A stretch of 64,000 nt of DNA from Geobacillus thermocatenulatus (GTDB lineage: Bacteria; Bacillota; Bacilli; Bacillales; Anoxybacillaceae). This document shows, in pieces, positions 18,062 to 26,865 of this stretch (its first letter is position 1; every line of letters begins with the position of its first letter). A model generated the notes under the pieces. The model did no database searches and had not been told where the DNA came from. It worked only from the letters and a program-made list of their open reading frames with translations. Both the position numbers and the translations under genes were made by a program. The stretch lies in assembly GCF_002217655.1 (NCBI RefSeq), contig NZ_NEWK01000001.1, positions 878,001-942,000 of the forward strand, in the 5' to 3' direction.

Positions 18062-20692
18062 TTGAAAAAAAAGCTTGTTTTAATCGACGGCAGCAGCGTG
18101 GCGTACCGCGCCTTTTTTGCCTTGCCGCTTTTGCATAACGACAAAGGCATCCATACGAACGCCGTCTACGGGTTTACGATGATGTTGAATAAAATTTTGG
18201 CGGAAGAAGAGCCAACTCATATGCTTGTCGCGTTTGACGCCGGGAAAACGACGTTCCGGCATGAAGCGTTTCAAGAGTATAAAGGTGGGCGCCAGCAGAC
18301 GCCACCGGAGCTGTCGGAGCAGTTTCCGCTGTTGCGCGAGCTGCTGAGGGCGTATCGCATCCCCGCCTATGAACTCGAGAACTACGAAGCGGACGATATT
18401 ATCGGAACGCTTGCCGCCCGCGCTGAGCAGGAAGGGTTTGAGGTGAAAGTCATTTCCGGCGACCGCGATCTGACCCAGCTCGCCTCCCCCCATGTGACGG
18501 TGGACATTACGAAAAAAGGGATTACCGATATCGAACCATACACGCCGGAGACGGTCCGCGAAAAATACGGCTTAACTCCGGAACAAATCGTTGATTTGAA
18601 AGGATTGATGGGCGACAAATCGGACAACATCCCCGGAGTGCCGGGCATCGGGGAAAAGACGGCGGTCAGGCTGCTCAGGCAATTCGGCACGGTCGAAAAT
18701 GTGCTTGCCTCCATTGACGAGATCAAAGGCGAAAAGTTGAAAGAAACGCTGCGCCAACACCGGGAGATGGCGCTGTTAAGCAAAAAGCTCGCCGCCATTC
18801 GCCGCGACGCCCCGGTCGAGCTCTCGCTTGATGACATCGCCTATCAAGGGGAAGACCGGGAGAAAGTGGTCGCTTTATTTAAAGAGCTTGGGTTTCAATC
18901 GTTTTTAGAGAAAATGGAATCGCCGTCATCAGAAAGGGAAAAACCGCTTGCCAAGATGGCATTTACGCTTGCTGACCGCGTGACGGAAGAGATGCTTGCC
19001 GACAAGGCGGCGCTTGTTGTTGAAGTGGTCGAGGAAAATTATCATGATGCGCCGATCGTCGGTATCGCTGTGGTCAACGAACATGGACGGTTTTTCCTGC
19101 GCCCGGAGACGGCGCTTGCCGATCCGCAGTTTGTCGCCTGGCTTGGTGATGAAACGAAGAAAAAAAGCATGTTTGACTCAAAGCGCGCGGCAGTCGCCTT
19201 GAAATGGAAAGGAATTGAGCTATGCGGCGTTTCCTTTGATTTATTGCTGGCTGCCTATTTGCTTGATCCGGCGCAAGGTGTTGATGATGTGGCTGCCGCA
19301 GCCAAAATGAAGCGATACGAAGAGGTGCGCCCGGATGAAGCGGTGTATGGCAAAGGGGCGAAGCGGGCCGTGCCGGATGAGCCAGTGCTCGCCGAGCATC
19401 TCGTCCGCAAGGCGGCGGCGATTTGGGCGCTCGAACGGCCGTTTTTGGATGAGCTTAGCCGCAACGAACAAGATCGGTTGCTCGTCGAGCTCGAGCAGCC
19501 GTTGTCTTCGATTTTGGCGGAAATGGAATTTGCCGGAGTGAAAGTGGATACGAAGCGGCTCGAACAGATGGGCGAAGAGCTCGCCGAGCAGCTGCGCACG
19601 GTCGAGCAGCGCATTTATGAGCTCGCCGGCCAAGAATTCAACATCAATTCGCCGAAACAGCTCGGCGTCATTTTATTTGAAAAACTGCAGCTGCCCGTCT
19701 TGAAAAAAACGAAAACCGGCTACTCCACTTCGGCGGATGTGCTTGAAAAACTTGCGCCTTATCACGAGATCGTGGAAAACATTTTGCATTACCGCCAGCT
19801 TGGCAAGTTGCAGTCGACGTATATTGAAGGATTGCTGAAAGTCGTGCGACCCGATACAAAGAAGGTGCATACGATTTTCAATCAGGCGTTGACGCAAACC
19901 GGACGGCTCAGCTCGACGGAGCCGAACTTGCAAAACATTCCGATTCGGCTTGAGGAAGGACGGAAAATCCGCCAAGCGTTCGTGCCGTCGGAGTCTGATT
20001 GGCTCATTTTCGCCGCCGACTACTCACAAATTGAGTTGCGCGTCCTCGCCCATATTGCGGAAGATGACAATTTAATGGAAGCGTTCCGCCGCGATTTGGA
20101 TATCCATACGAAAACAGCGATGGACATTTTCCAAGTGAGCGAGGACGAAGTGACGCCCAACATGCGCCGTCAGGCGAAGGCGGTCAACTTTGGGATCGTT
20201 TACGGGATCAGTGATTACGGCTTGGCGCAAAACTTAAATATTTCGCGCAAAGAGGCGGCTGAATTCATCGAGCGCTACTTCGAAAGCTTCCCTGGCGTGA
20301 AGCGGTATATGGAAAACATTGTGCAAGAAGCAAAACAGAAAGGGTATGTGACGACGTTGCTGCATCGGCGCCGCTATTTGCCGGATATCACGAGCCGCAA
20401 CTTCAACGTCCGCAGTTTTGCTGAACGGATGGCGATGAACACGCCGATTCAAGGGAGCGCCGCTGACATTATTAAAAAGGCGATGATCGATCTGAACGCC
20501 AGACTGAAGGAAGAGCGGCTGCAAGCGCGCCTTTTGCTGCAGGTGCATGACGAGCTCATTTTGGAGGCGCCGAAAGAAGAGATGGAGCGGCTGTGCCGGC
20601 TCGTTCCGGAAGTGATGGAGCAAGCGGTCACACTTCGCGTGCCGCTCAAAGTCGATTACCATTATGGCTCGACGTGGTATGACGCGAAATAA
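18062..20692 (+). CDS. polA: DNA polymerase I, without proofreading residues
   Basis: Repair and Okazaki-fragment polymerase. Three parts: the 5'-3' exonuclease/FEN domain (VLIDGSSVAYRAFFALPLL, ENYEADDIIGTLA, ISGDRDLTQL, GDKSDNIPGVPGIGEKTA), a 3'-5' exonuclease-like domain, and the polymerase with motif A FAADYSQIELR, motif B RRQAKAVNFGIVYG and motif C LLLQVHDELI. In the middle domain the metal-binding D-x-E is VVEVVEEN and the partner aspartates are absent, as in the well-studied Bst enzyme, which cannot proofread. TTG 18062 is the likely start (GAGGAGGG ends 6 bases upstream; 876 residues, the Bst length); ATG 18056 touches the ribosome site. Confidence 0.97.
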   Translation: MKKKLVLIDGSSVAYRAFFALPLLHNDKGIHTNAVYGFTMMLNKILAEEEPTHMLVAFDAGKTTFRHEAFQEYKGGRQQTPPELSEQFPLLRELLRAYRIPAYELENYEADDIIGTLAARAEQEGFEVKVISGDRDLTQLASPHVTVDITKKGITDIEPYTPETVREKYGLTPEQIVDLKGLMGDKSDNIPGVPGIGEKTAVRLLRQFGTVENVLASIDEIKGEKLKETLRQHREMALLSKKLAAIRRDAPVELSLDDIAYQGEDREKVVALFKELGFQSFLEKMESPSSEREKPLAKMAFTLADRVTEEMLADKAALVVEVVEENYHDAPIVGIAVVNEHGRFFLRPETALADPQFVAWLGDETKKKSMFDSKRAAVALKWKGIELCGVSFDLLLAAYLLDPAQGVDDVAAAAKMKRYEEVRPDEAVYGKGAKRAVPDEPVLAEHLVRKAAAIWALERPFLDELSRNEQDRLLVELEQPLSSILAEMEFAGVKVDTKRLEQMGEELAEQLRTVEQRIYELAGQEFNINSPKQLGVILFEKLQLPVLKKTKTGYSTSADVLEKLAPYHEIVENILHYRQLGKLQSTYIEGLLKVVRPDTKKVHTIFNQALTQTGRLSSTEPNLQNIPIRLEEGRKIRQAFVPSESDWLIFAADYSQIELRVLAHIAEDDNLMEAFRRDLDIHTKTAMDIFQVSEDEVTPNMRRQAKAVNFGIVYGISDYGLAQNLNISRKEAAEFIERYFESFPGVKRYMENIVQEAKQKGYVTTLLHRRRYLPDITSRNFNVRSFAERMAMNTPIQGSAADIIKKAMIDLNARLKEERLQARLLLQVHDELILEAPKEEMERLCRLVPEVMEQAVTLRVPLKVDYHYGSTWYDAK

Positions 20693-21022
20693 AGAGAAGT
20701 CTTGGTGTGGAGCGCCGGCATCCCTAAGAAGGCCTGTGATGGAATGAAAAAGCAGTTTCACAACGACTCTTCTCCAGTCGGGAAGCCTTGAACATCGAGC
20801 CGTCCTTCTCCACCAACATGACCGATTTTGTGAAAATCAGTGTTTCTCACCGGCCTTTTAGGCAGAATCTTTCGGTGCGACGATTCTCGGATGCGGGTCG
20901 ATGAATGGGAGCGAAACAGCTGCCGCCCCCATGGAGAATCTTTCTCTCGACGGATGAACCGGCGTCAATGTGAAAGTGTCGGCGGGAACGATGCAGGAAA
21001 ACGGAGGAAAGGGGGGATCGCC
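20693..21022 (+). other. Gene-poor stretch between polA and mutM
   Basis: No credible ORF or strong promoter. It holds AGAATCTTTC twice (20871-20880 and 20936-20945), each followed within a few bases by CGACG and then GGATG, an imperfect direct repeat of about 25 bp, and a small hairpin AGAATC/GATTCT at the first copy. I see no relation to known elements. B. subtilis carries ytaF in this neighbourhood; it is not here. Confidence 0.4.
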
Positions 21023-21847
21023 ATGCCGGAATTGCCGGAGGTGGAAACGATCCGTCGTACGCTTTTGCCGCTTATTGTCGGAAAAACGATTGAGGATGTG
21101 CGCATCTTTTGGCCGAACATCATCCGCCATCCGCGAGACCCCGAGGCGTTTGCGGCAAGAATGATCGGACAGACGGTGCGTGGTTTGGAACGGAGAGGGA
21201 AATTTTTGAAATTCCTGCTCGACCGCGATGCGCTCATTTCCCATTTGCGCATGGAAGGGCGCTACGCCGTTGCTTCTGCCCTCGAGCCGCTCGAACCGCA
21301 TACCCACGTCGTGTTTTGCTTCACGGACGGCAGCGAACTCCGTTACCGCGACGTGCGCAAGTTCGGAACGATGCACGTTTATGCCAAAGAAGAAGCTGAC
21401 CGCCGGCCGCCGCTTGCTGAGCTTGGGCCGGAGCCGCTTTCCCCGACGTTTTCCCCAGCTGTATTGGCGGAGCGGGCGGTGAAAACGAAACGGTCGGTCA
21501 AAGCGTTGCTCCTTGATCAGACGGTCGTGGCTGGGTTTGGCAATATTTATGTCGACGAATCGCTGTTTCGCGCCGGCATTCTTCCCGGCCGGCCGGCCGC
21601 CTCGCTCTCCAGCAAAGAGATCAAGCGCCTGCATGAGGAAATGGTGGCGACGATCGGCGAGGCGGTCATGAAAGGGGGAAGCACGGTGCGCACGTACGTG
21701 AACACGCAAGGGGAAGCGGGTACGTTTCAGCATAGCTTATTCGTCTACGGACGCAAAGGAGAGCCATGCAAACGATGCGGCACGCCGATTGAAAAAACGG
21801 TTGTCGCCGGCCGCGGCACGCATTATTGCCCGCGCTGCCAGCGCTAG
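21023..21847 (+). CDS. mutM: Formamidopyrimidine-DNA glycosylase
   Basis: Base-excision repair enzyme that removes 8-oxoguanine and nicks the abasic site. The mature N-terminus is PELPEVETI with the catalytic Pro2 and Glu3; GRRGKFLKF-type loop (ERRGKFLKFLL) and SHLRMEGRY follow, then the helix-two-turn-helix GFGNIYVDESLF and a C-terminal zinc finger C-x2-C ... C-x2-C (CKRC, CPRC). 274 residues as in the crystallised G. stearothermophilus protein. ATG 21023 follows AAAGGGGGG; the frame extends 61 codons upstream but those residues are not family-like. Confidence 0.97.
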   Translation: MPELPEVETIRRTLLPLIVGKTIEDVRIFWPNIIRHPRDPEAFAARMIGQTVRGLERRGKFLKFLLDRDALISHLRMEGRYAVASALEPLEPHTHVVFCFTDGSELRYRDVRKFGTMHVYAKEEADRRPPLAELGPEPLSPTFSPAVLAERAVKTKRSVKALLLDQTVVAGFGNIYVDESLFRAGILPGRPAASLSSKEIKRLHEEMVATIGEAVMKGGSTVRTYVNTQGEAGTFQHSLFVYGRKGEPCKRCGTPIEKTVVAGRGTHYCPRCQR

Positions 21848-21874
21848 GCGGCGCGTAAAAAGGAGAGGGGTTCC

Positions 21875-22480
21875 ATGACGTTGACGATCGGATTGACCGG
21901 CGGGATCGCCAGCGGCAAAAGCACGGTGAGCGCGATGATGCGCGAGCTCGGCCTTCCGGTCATTGATGCTGACGAAGCGGCGCGCGCCGTCGTCCGACCG
22001 GGGGAAGACGCCTACCGTCAGATTATCGCCGCCTTCGGTCCGGGCATTTTGCAGACAAATGGAGAGATCGATCGGGCGAAACTCGGGGCGATCGTGTTCA
22101 ACGACGAAGAAGAACGGAAAAAGCTAAACGCCATCGTTCACCCGGCGGTGCGTCAGAAAATGCTCGCGGAGAAAGAAGCGCTCGTCCGTTCCGGGGCGAA
22201 AACGGTCGTATTGGACATTCCGCTTTTATTTGAAAGCGGATTGACATCCTGGGTCGATAAAGTACTTGTCGTGTATGTTGACGATGACATCCAGCTTCGC
22301 CGGCTGATGGAGCGGAACGGGTTCACTGAGGAAGAAGCGCGCGCCCGCATCCGCGCCCAATGGCCGCTGGTGGAAAAAAGGAAGCGGGCCGACGCGGTCA
22401 TCAACAATAACGGAACGAGGGAAGAGACACGCCGTCAGCTGTTGGCTATTTTGAAACAATGGGACGCCTTGGAAAAATAG
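21875..22480 (+). CDS. coaE: Dephospho-CoA kinase
   Basis: Last step of coenzyme A synthesis: phosphorylates the ribose 3'-OH of dephospho-CoA. P-loop [14 protein letters not shown] at residues 6-19, then [12 protein letters not shown], the lid and core HPAVRQKM and [12 protein letters not shown]. 201 residues, normal length. ATG 21875 with AAGGAGAGGGG. It follows mutM by 27 bp and is probably cotranscribed; a terminator overlaps its stop codon. Confidence 0.96.
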   Translation: MTLTIGLTGGIASGKSTVSAMMRELGLPVIDADEAARAVVRPGEDAYRQIIAAFGPGILQTNGEIDRAKLGAIVFNDEEERKKLNAIVHPAVRQKMLAEKEALVRSGAKTVVLDIPLLFESGLTSWVDKVLVVYVDDDIQLRRLMERNGFTEEEARARIRAQWPLVEKRKRADAVINNNGTREETRRQLLAILKQWDALEK

Positions 22481-22491
22481 GCGTCTTTTTT
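22463..22491 (+). terminator. Terminator overlapping the coaE stop
   Basis: GACGCC pairs with GGCGTC and TTTTTT follows. The stop TAG forms the start of the second arm. Confidence 0.8.
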
Positions 22492-22531
22492 GTTCGCTTT
22501 CAGTCATTTTGTTCTCCACATTTCCTAAAAA

Positions 22532-22575
22532 TATGATATACTATTTATACAAATATAAGAAAATAGTATAACATA
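22532..22575. promoter_or_regulatory. Two CcpN-type operators upstream of gapB
   Basis: TATGATATACT (22532-22542, plus strand) and, on the minus strand, TATGTTATACT (22575-22565) both match the B. subtilis CcpN consensus TRTGHYATAYW at all positions as I remember it. They face each other across 22 bases, and the wider region is an inverted repeat (ATACTATTT with AAATAGTAT). TATACT at 22537-22542 could be the -10. CcpN represses gluconeogenic genes, including gapB, in B. subtilis. Confidence 0.6.
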
Positions 22576-22596
22576 TATGAGAGGAGAACAAAGCGA

Positions 22597-23625
22597 ATGA
22601 AGGCGAAAGTGGCGATTAACGGTTTCGGACGAATCGGACGGATGGTGTTCCGGCGCGCCATCAATTCCCCTGATCTCGACATTGTGGCGGTGAACGCCAG
22701 CTATCCGCCGGAAACGTTAGCCCATTTAGTGAAATATGACTCAAACCACGGCAAATTTGACGGTGAGGTCATCGCCTTGGAAGACGGCCTGCTCGTCAAC
22801 GGCAAAAAAGTGAGGCTGTTAAACTCGCGCGACCCGAAACAGCTGCCGTGGAAAGAGCTTGATATCGATATGGTGATTGAAGCGACCGGAAAATTCAACG
22901 ATCGTGAAAAGGCGAGCCTTCACCTTGAGGCAGGGGCGAAGCGCGTCATTTTAACCGCCCCGGGCAAAAATGAAGATGTGACGATCGTTGTTGGCGTCAA
23001 CGAGCATATGCTTGACATCGACCGCCATTTCATCATTTCGAACGCCTCGTGTACGACAAACTGTTTGGCTCCGGTCGTCAAAGTGCTCGATGAAGCGTTT
23101 GGGATTGAAAACGGCCTGATGACGACGGTTCACGCGTATACGAACGACCAAAAAAACATCGACAACCCGCATAAAGATTTGCGCCGCGCCCGCTCATGCG
23201 CGCAGTCGATCATCCCGACGACAACGGGAGCGGCGAAGGCGCTCGGGTTGGTGCTGCCGCATTTAAAAGGGAAGCTTCATGGCATGGCGCTCCGCGTCCC
23301 GACGCCGAACGTCTCGCTTGTCGACTTGGTCGTCGACTTGAAGCGCGATGTGACGGTTGATGAGGTGAACGAGGCGCTTATCCGCGCTGCCAACGGCCCA
23401 TTGAAAGGCATCTTGGATTTCACGATGGAGCCGCTTGTCTCGATCGATTTCAATACGAATCCGCATTCTGCGATTATCGACGGCCTGTCGACGATGGTGA
23501 TGGAAGGGCGAAAAGTGAAAGTGCTTGCTTGGTATGACAATGAATGGGGCTATTCGTGCCGCGTCGTTGATTTAGCCCATCTTGTCGCGGCCAAAATGAT
23601 TGAGCGTCTCAGCGTCAATGCGTAA
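22597..23625 (+). CDS. gapB: Glyceraldehyde-3-phosphate dehydrogenase, gluconeogenic GapB
   Basis: NADP-preferring GAPDH used in gluconeogenesis. 342 residues. Rossmann entry KVAINGFGRIGRMVFRRA, active-site SNASCTTNCLAPV (catalytic Cys about 152), and the catalytic His in TTVHAYTNDQ. The sequence after the first fold reads VNASYPPETLAHLVKYDSNHG, with AS where glycolytic GapA has an NAD-binding Asp (VNDLTD), which is the usual GapB difference. ATG 22597 after GAGGAG. The operator-like sites upstream suggest repression by CcpN during growth on sugars. Confidence 0.93.
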   Translation: MKAKVAINGFGRIGRMVFRRAINSPDLDIVAVNASYPPETLAHLVKYDSNHGKFDGEVIALEDGLLVNGKKVRLLNSRDPKQLPWKELDIDMVIEATGKFNDREKASLHLEAGAKRVILTAPGKNEDVTIVVGVNEHMLDIDRHFIISNASCTTNCLAPVVKVLDEAFGIENGLMTTVHAYTNDQKNIDNPHKDLRRARSCAQSIIPTTTGAAKALGLVLPHLKGKLHGMALRVPTPNVSLVDLVVDLKRDVTVDEVNEALIRAANGPLKGILDFTMEPLVSIDFNTNPHSAIIDGLSTMVMEGRKVKVLAWYDNEWGYSCRVVDLAHLVAAKMIERLSVNA

Positions 23626-23640
23626 CAGCGGTTCGATGTG

Positions 23641-23725
23641 AAGCGCGCCGCCTGCGCTATGGCTTTTGCGATCCGCACAAACGGATCGGGCCACGGTGCG
23701 GGCGTGGCGCTTTTTCTCTTTTTTA
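23641..23725 (+). terminator. Branched terminator after gapB
   Basis: AAGCGC (23641-23646) pairs with GCGCTT (23707-23712), enclosing an inner hairpin GATCCG/CGGATC, with TTTTTCTCTTTTTT following. Confidence 0.65.
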
Positions 23726-23747
23726 TGCAAAAAAATTAAAAAGTCTG

Positions 23748-23776
23748 TTGCAAAAACCCCCTAAACAAAGTATACT
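23748..23776 (+). promoter_or_regulatory. Sigma-A promoter of speD
   Basis: TTGCAA and TATACT separated by 17 bases. Transcription would start near 23783, leaving a leader of about 155 nt. Confidence 0.7.
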
Positions 23777-23782
23777 ATGTCT

Positions 23783-23937
23783 CGTGAACTTCTTAACGGC
23801 AAGGGTAATGTGACTACTTAAAGGGTTAGGACCTCTTAGGACTAACTTTCCCCCGTGGTAGTTATACATGCCATTTTGCAACTCACCTTCTGTTTTTTTA
23901 TTTGTTTGAGAAAATTGGTTAAAGGGGGATTCTTTTC
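23783..23937 (+). promoter_or_regulatory. Structured speD leader, probable transcription attenuator
   Basis: One fold pairs GGCA (23798-23801) with TGCC (23869-23872) and ACTAC (23813-23817) with GTAGT (23858-23862), enclosing hairpin GTTAG/CTAAC (23825-23829/23842-23846). A competing stem pairs GGTAGTT (23857-23863) with AACT-C-ACC (23880-23887) and is followed by TTCTG and seven Ts, like a terminator. The strand GTAGT is shared by both. I do not recognise it as a named riboswitch; the ligand, if any, is unknown. Confidence 0.45.
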
Positions 23938-24312
23938 ATGGACACGATGGGTCGTCACGTTATCTCGGAACTTTGGGGATGCGACTTTGACAAACTGAAT
24001 GATATTGATTTTATTGAAAAAACGTTCGTTGACGCCGCGTTAAAGTCGGGAGCGGAGATTCGCGAAGTGGCGTTCCATAAATTCGCTCCGCAAGGCGTAA
24101 GCGGGGTCGTCATTATTTCGGAATCGCATTTGACGATTCACACGTTTCCCGAACACGGCTATGCGAGCATTGATGTGTATACATGCGGCCATTTAGACCC
24201 GACGATTGCGGCCGATTACATTGCCGAAATGCTGGGCGCGCAAACGAGGGAAACGATTGAACTTCCGCGCGGCATGCGCCCAATCGAAGTGAAAAAGGCG
24301 CAGGCACTGTAA
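23938..24312 (+). CDS. speD: S-adenosylmethionine decarboxylase proenzyme
   Basis: Makes decarboxylated SAM, the aminopropyl donor for spermidine. Short bacterial class (124 residues), pyruvoyl-dependent: the chain cuts itself between Glu62 and Ser63 in [15 protein letters not shown], Ser63 becoming the pyruvoyl group; His68 and the Cys in VYTCG are the other catalytic residues. ATG 23938 follows AAAGGGGG. A structured leader precedes it and a strong terminator follows, so it is a single-gene unit. Confidence 0.95.
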   Translation: MDTMGRHVISELWGCDFDKLNDIDFIEKTFVDAALKSGAEIREVAFHKFAPQGVSGVVIISESHLTIHTFPEHGYASIDVYTCGHLDPTIAADYIAEMLGAQTRETIELPRGMRPIEVKKAQAL

Positions 24313-24334
24313 ATGGGATCATGATAAACCGAAA

Positions 24335-24362
24335 GGAGCGTAAGCGAAACGCTCCTTTTTTT
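24335..24362 (+). terminator. Terminator after speD
   Basis: GGAGCG pairs with CGCTCC around a 9-base loop, followed by TTTTTTT. Confidence 0.85.
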
Positions 24363-24436
24363 GCGTCCTCGGCGGTGCAACAGCGGCGAAAATCATGGTA
24401 TGATGGAAGAAAAAGAATGACTAGGGAGACGTGTCC

Positions 24437-24835
24437 ATGAGCATGTGGAAAACACTCAAATACGCCTTCACAAACCATTGTGAAACGCGGGAAAATCATG
24501 AAGATGAAGAGCTAAGAAGCCATTATTACAAAGCGACAAACCGCGCCGTCATCGATGCGGTCAAGGAGCTGCTCTCGTCGCTGCCTGGCGCCGAGCTCGT
24601 TTCTGTTTCCGAAGAGCGCGGTGAAATTTGTGCGCAAACAAGGCGCGGCAAAAAGTTGTTCATCGTCGCTACCGTCATTTCCGTGCGGCCGTTTGAAACG
24701 GCGGTCGACTTTTCCGCGACGACGGAGACGAAGCTATTGCCGTTTGATTTTGGGTATAGCCGGGCGGTCATTCTTGATTTGTATCGGAAGCTCGACGCCC
24801 GTCTGCCCTATATCGGTTCCGGACTGAACAGCTAA
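24437..24835 (+). CDS. Conserved hypothetical cytosolic protein
   Basis: 132 residues, no signal peptide or membrane segment. The opening [18 protein letters not shown]-type stretch, then [22 protein letters not shown] and [18 protein letters not shown], are shared with small uncharacterised proteins found next to speD and nrdR in Bacillaceae, as far as I remember them; no function is known. ATG 24437 lies 8 bases after AGGGAG; ATG 24443 is an alternative. Its stop is followed at 24843 by the nrdR promoter. Confidence 0.75.
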   Translation: MSMWKTLKYAFTNHCETRENHEDEELRSHYYKATNRAVIDAVKELLSSLPGAELVSVSEERGEICAQTRRGKKLFIVATVISVRPFETAVDFSATTETKLLPFDFGYSRAVILDLYRKLDARLPYIGSGLNS

Positions 24836-24842
24836 CTATATC

Positions 24843-24871
24843 TTGTCTCCTTTCGTCCATTCCGGTATGAT
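24843..24871 (+). promoter_or_regulatory. Sigma-A promoter of nrdR
   Basis: TTGTCT, 17 bases, TATGAT, placed 31 bases before the nrdR ATG. Confidence 0.65.
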
Positions 24872-24902
24872 AGAAAATAAGAAGATCAACGGAGTGGATG
24901 TT

Positions 24903-25364
24903 ATGCGATGTCCTTCATGCCATCATCAAGGCACGCGCGTGCTTGACTCGCGCCCGGTTGAAGAGGGTCGTTCGATCCGCCGCCGGCGGGAGTGCGAACA
25001 GTGCCATTATCGGTTTACGACGTTTGAGCGGATCGAGGAGCCGCCGCTGATTGTTGTGAAAAAAGAGGGAACGCGCGAAGAATTCAGCCGGGAGAAAATT
25101 TTGCGCGGCTTGATCAAAGCGTGCGAGAAGCGGCCAGTGGCGCTCGAGGAGCTTGAAAAAGTGACGCAGGACATTGAGCGCGAACTGCGCAATCAAGGCG
25201 TCTCGGAAGTGAAAAGCGAAACGATCGGCGAAATGGTGATGGAGCGCCTGTCACACATCGATGAGGTCGCCTATGTCCGCTTCGCTTCCGTCTATCGGCA
25301 GTTTAAAGATATTAATGTGTTTATTGAAGAACTGAAAGAGCTGATCAAAAAAGGGCAACGGTAA
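24903..25364 (+). CDS. nrdR: Transcriptional repressor NrdR
   Basis: Nucleotide-sensing repressor of ribonucleotide reductase genes. The N-terminal zinc ribbon is [18 protein letters not shown] ... [13 protein letters not shown] and the rest is an ATP-cone ([21 protein letters not shown]). 153 residues, the standard length. ATG 24903 after GGAGTGGATGTT. In the same place in B. subtilis (ytcG), upstream of dnaB-dnaI. Confidence 0.95.
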   Translation: MRCPSCHHQGTRVLDSRPVEEGRSIRRRRECEQCHYRFTTFERIEEPPLIVVKKEGTREEFSREKILRGLIKACEKRPVALEELEKVTQDIERELRNQGVSEVKSETIGEMVMERLSHIDEVAYVRFASVYRQFKDINVFIEELKELIKKGQR

Positions 25365-25399
25365 AAAGGGCTTTGGCGTTAGGCGGCAAGCCCTTTTTT
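25364..25399 (+). terminator. Terminator after nrdR
   Basis: AAAAGGGCTT pairs with AAGCCCTTTT around about 14 bases, then TT. It may be leaky because dnaB starts 70 bases later without an obvious promoter. Confidence 0.6.
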
Positions 25400-25468
25400 C
25401 AACGTCTTTTCGGCAGGAAAGGGGAGAGCCGGTTTGAAACGAATACGGCGGAATGGAAGGTCGGAGCG

Positions 25469-26854
25469 ATGCAACACCATTGGAAAGAGCTGATTGCTGT
25501 CGACCGTTATACCGTGCAAAGCCGTGGGGTGTTGCAAGAGGTGGACCGTAAAGTGCTGACGCTGCTTTACCAGCCGCTCATCGGTTGCCGGGCGTTGGCG
25601 CTTTATATCACGCTTTGGGGGGAGCTTGAGCTGCTTGATGGCCAGGAAGCGACCCATCATCGGCTTATGGCGCTCATGCAGTGCGGACTGCCGGACATTT
25701 ACAGCGAACGGTTGAAACTCGAAGGAATCGGGCTGCTCAACACATACGTCCACGCTAAAGAGGCGGATGAACCGAAGCTGTTTCTTTATGAGCTGCGTCC
25801 GCCGCTGGCGCCAGACCAGTTTTTCCGCGATGAAATGTTGAGCGTCTTTTTGCGCCGGCAAGTCGGCCGCCATTTGTTTATTCAGCTGAGCAACTTTTTT
25901 GCCCGTCCGTCCATTGATGAAACGAAATTCACCCAGGTGACGCGGTCGTTTTCCGACGTGTTTTCGGCCGTGCCCGCTGAACAAATTGTCGCCGGCCTCA
26001 GCGAAGAAGCCGGGCCCGAGCTGCTTGAAGGGAAGAATCACATCAGGCGGGATGAGGCGTCGTATGTGCTCGATGATGATGTATTCGACTTTGAGCTGTT
26101 TTTTGCCGGCCTGTCCAAGCAGCTTGTGCCGCGCCGGGCGGTGACAGCGAAAGTGAAGGAAGCGATTAAAAAGCTGGCGTTTTTATACGGCATTCCGCCG
26201 CTTGAGATGCAAAAACTGGTCCTTGGTGTCATCGATCCGGCCTATCATATCGATATTGACGCGTTGCGCCGGGCGGCGCGCGAATGGTATGAGCTCGAAC
26301 ATGGCGGTGTCGAGCCGCGCCTCGTCGAACGAGTGCAGCCGCTCGCCTACCGGATGATGGAAAACATCGAACCGCGCACAAAAGAGGAGCAACTAATGAA
26401 ACAGCTGGAAACGATTTCCCCACGCCAACTGCTCAAGGAAATCTCAGGCGGCGCTGAGCCGTCGCTGGCTGATTTGCAGCTGATCGAAGATGTGATGTTT
26501 AAGCAGCAGCTGCTCCCCGGAGTTGTCAACGTGCTCATTTATTATGTCATGCTTCGAACGAATATGAAGCTGTCGAAAAAATACGTAGAAAAAATCGCCA
26601 GCCATTGGGCGCGCAAAAAGGTGAAAACCGTGAAGGAAGCAATGGAACTGGCGAAAGAAGAGGCGAAAACATACCAAAACTGGGCGAACGAAAAGGAAAA
26701 AGGGACGCGGACGGTGCGCAAAGTCGTGCGCACGGAAATCGTCCCGGACTGGCTGAACATGGATTACAGCCAGCCGGATGATGATGATTTTGACGTCGAA
26801 CAGGCGCGCAAAGAGCTTGAGGAACGGCTGAAAAAATACCGTGATGAATCATAG
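25469..26854 (+). CDS. dnaB: Replication initiation and membrane attachment protein DnaB
   Basis: Helicase-loading protein of low-GC Gram-positives (not the helicase, which is DnaC there). It recruits the helicase-DnaI complex to oriC and to PriA-marked forks. 461 residues against 472 in B. subtilis. N-terminal winged-helix-type region (GVLQEVDRKVLTLLYQPLIGCRALALY) and C-terminal DnaB/DnaD domains with the YxxxIxxxW-like motif KYVEKIASHWARKKV. ATG 25469 after GGTCGGAG; the frame opens further upstream across the nrdR terminator. Followed 11 bp later by dnaI. Confidence 0.92.
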   Translation: MQHHWKELIAVDRYTVQSRGVLQEVDRKVLTLLYQPLIGCRALALYITLWGELELLDGQEATHHRLMALMQCGLPDIYSERLKLEGIGLLNTYVHAKEADEPKLFLYELRPPLAPDQFFRDEMLSVFLRRQVGRHLFIQLSNFFARPSIDETKFTQVTRSFSDVFSAVPAEQIVAGLSEEAGPELLEGKNHIRRDEASYVLDDDVFDFELFFAGLSKQLVPRRAVTAKVKEAIKKLAFLYGIPPLEMQKLVLGVIDPAYHIDIDALRRAAREWYELEHGGVEPRLVERVQPLAYRMMENIEPRTKEEQLMKQLETISPRQLLKEISGGAEPSLADLQLIEDVMFKQQLLPGVVNVLIYYVMLRTNMKLSKKYVEKIASHWARKKVKTVKEAMELAKEEAKTYQNWANEKEKGTRTVRKVVRTEIVPDWLNMDYSQPDDDDFDVEQARKELEERLKKYRDES

Positions 26855-26865
26855 AGGGAAAAGCC

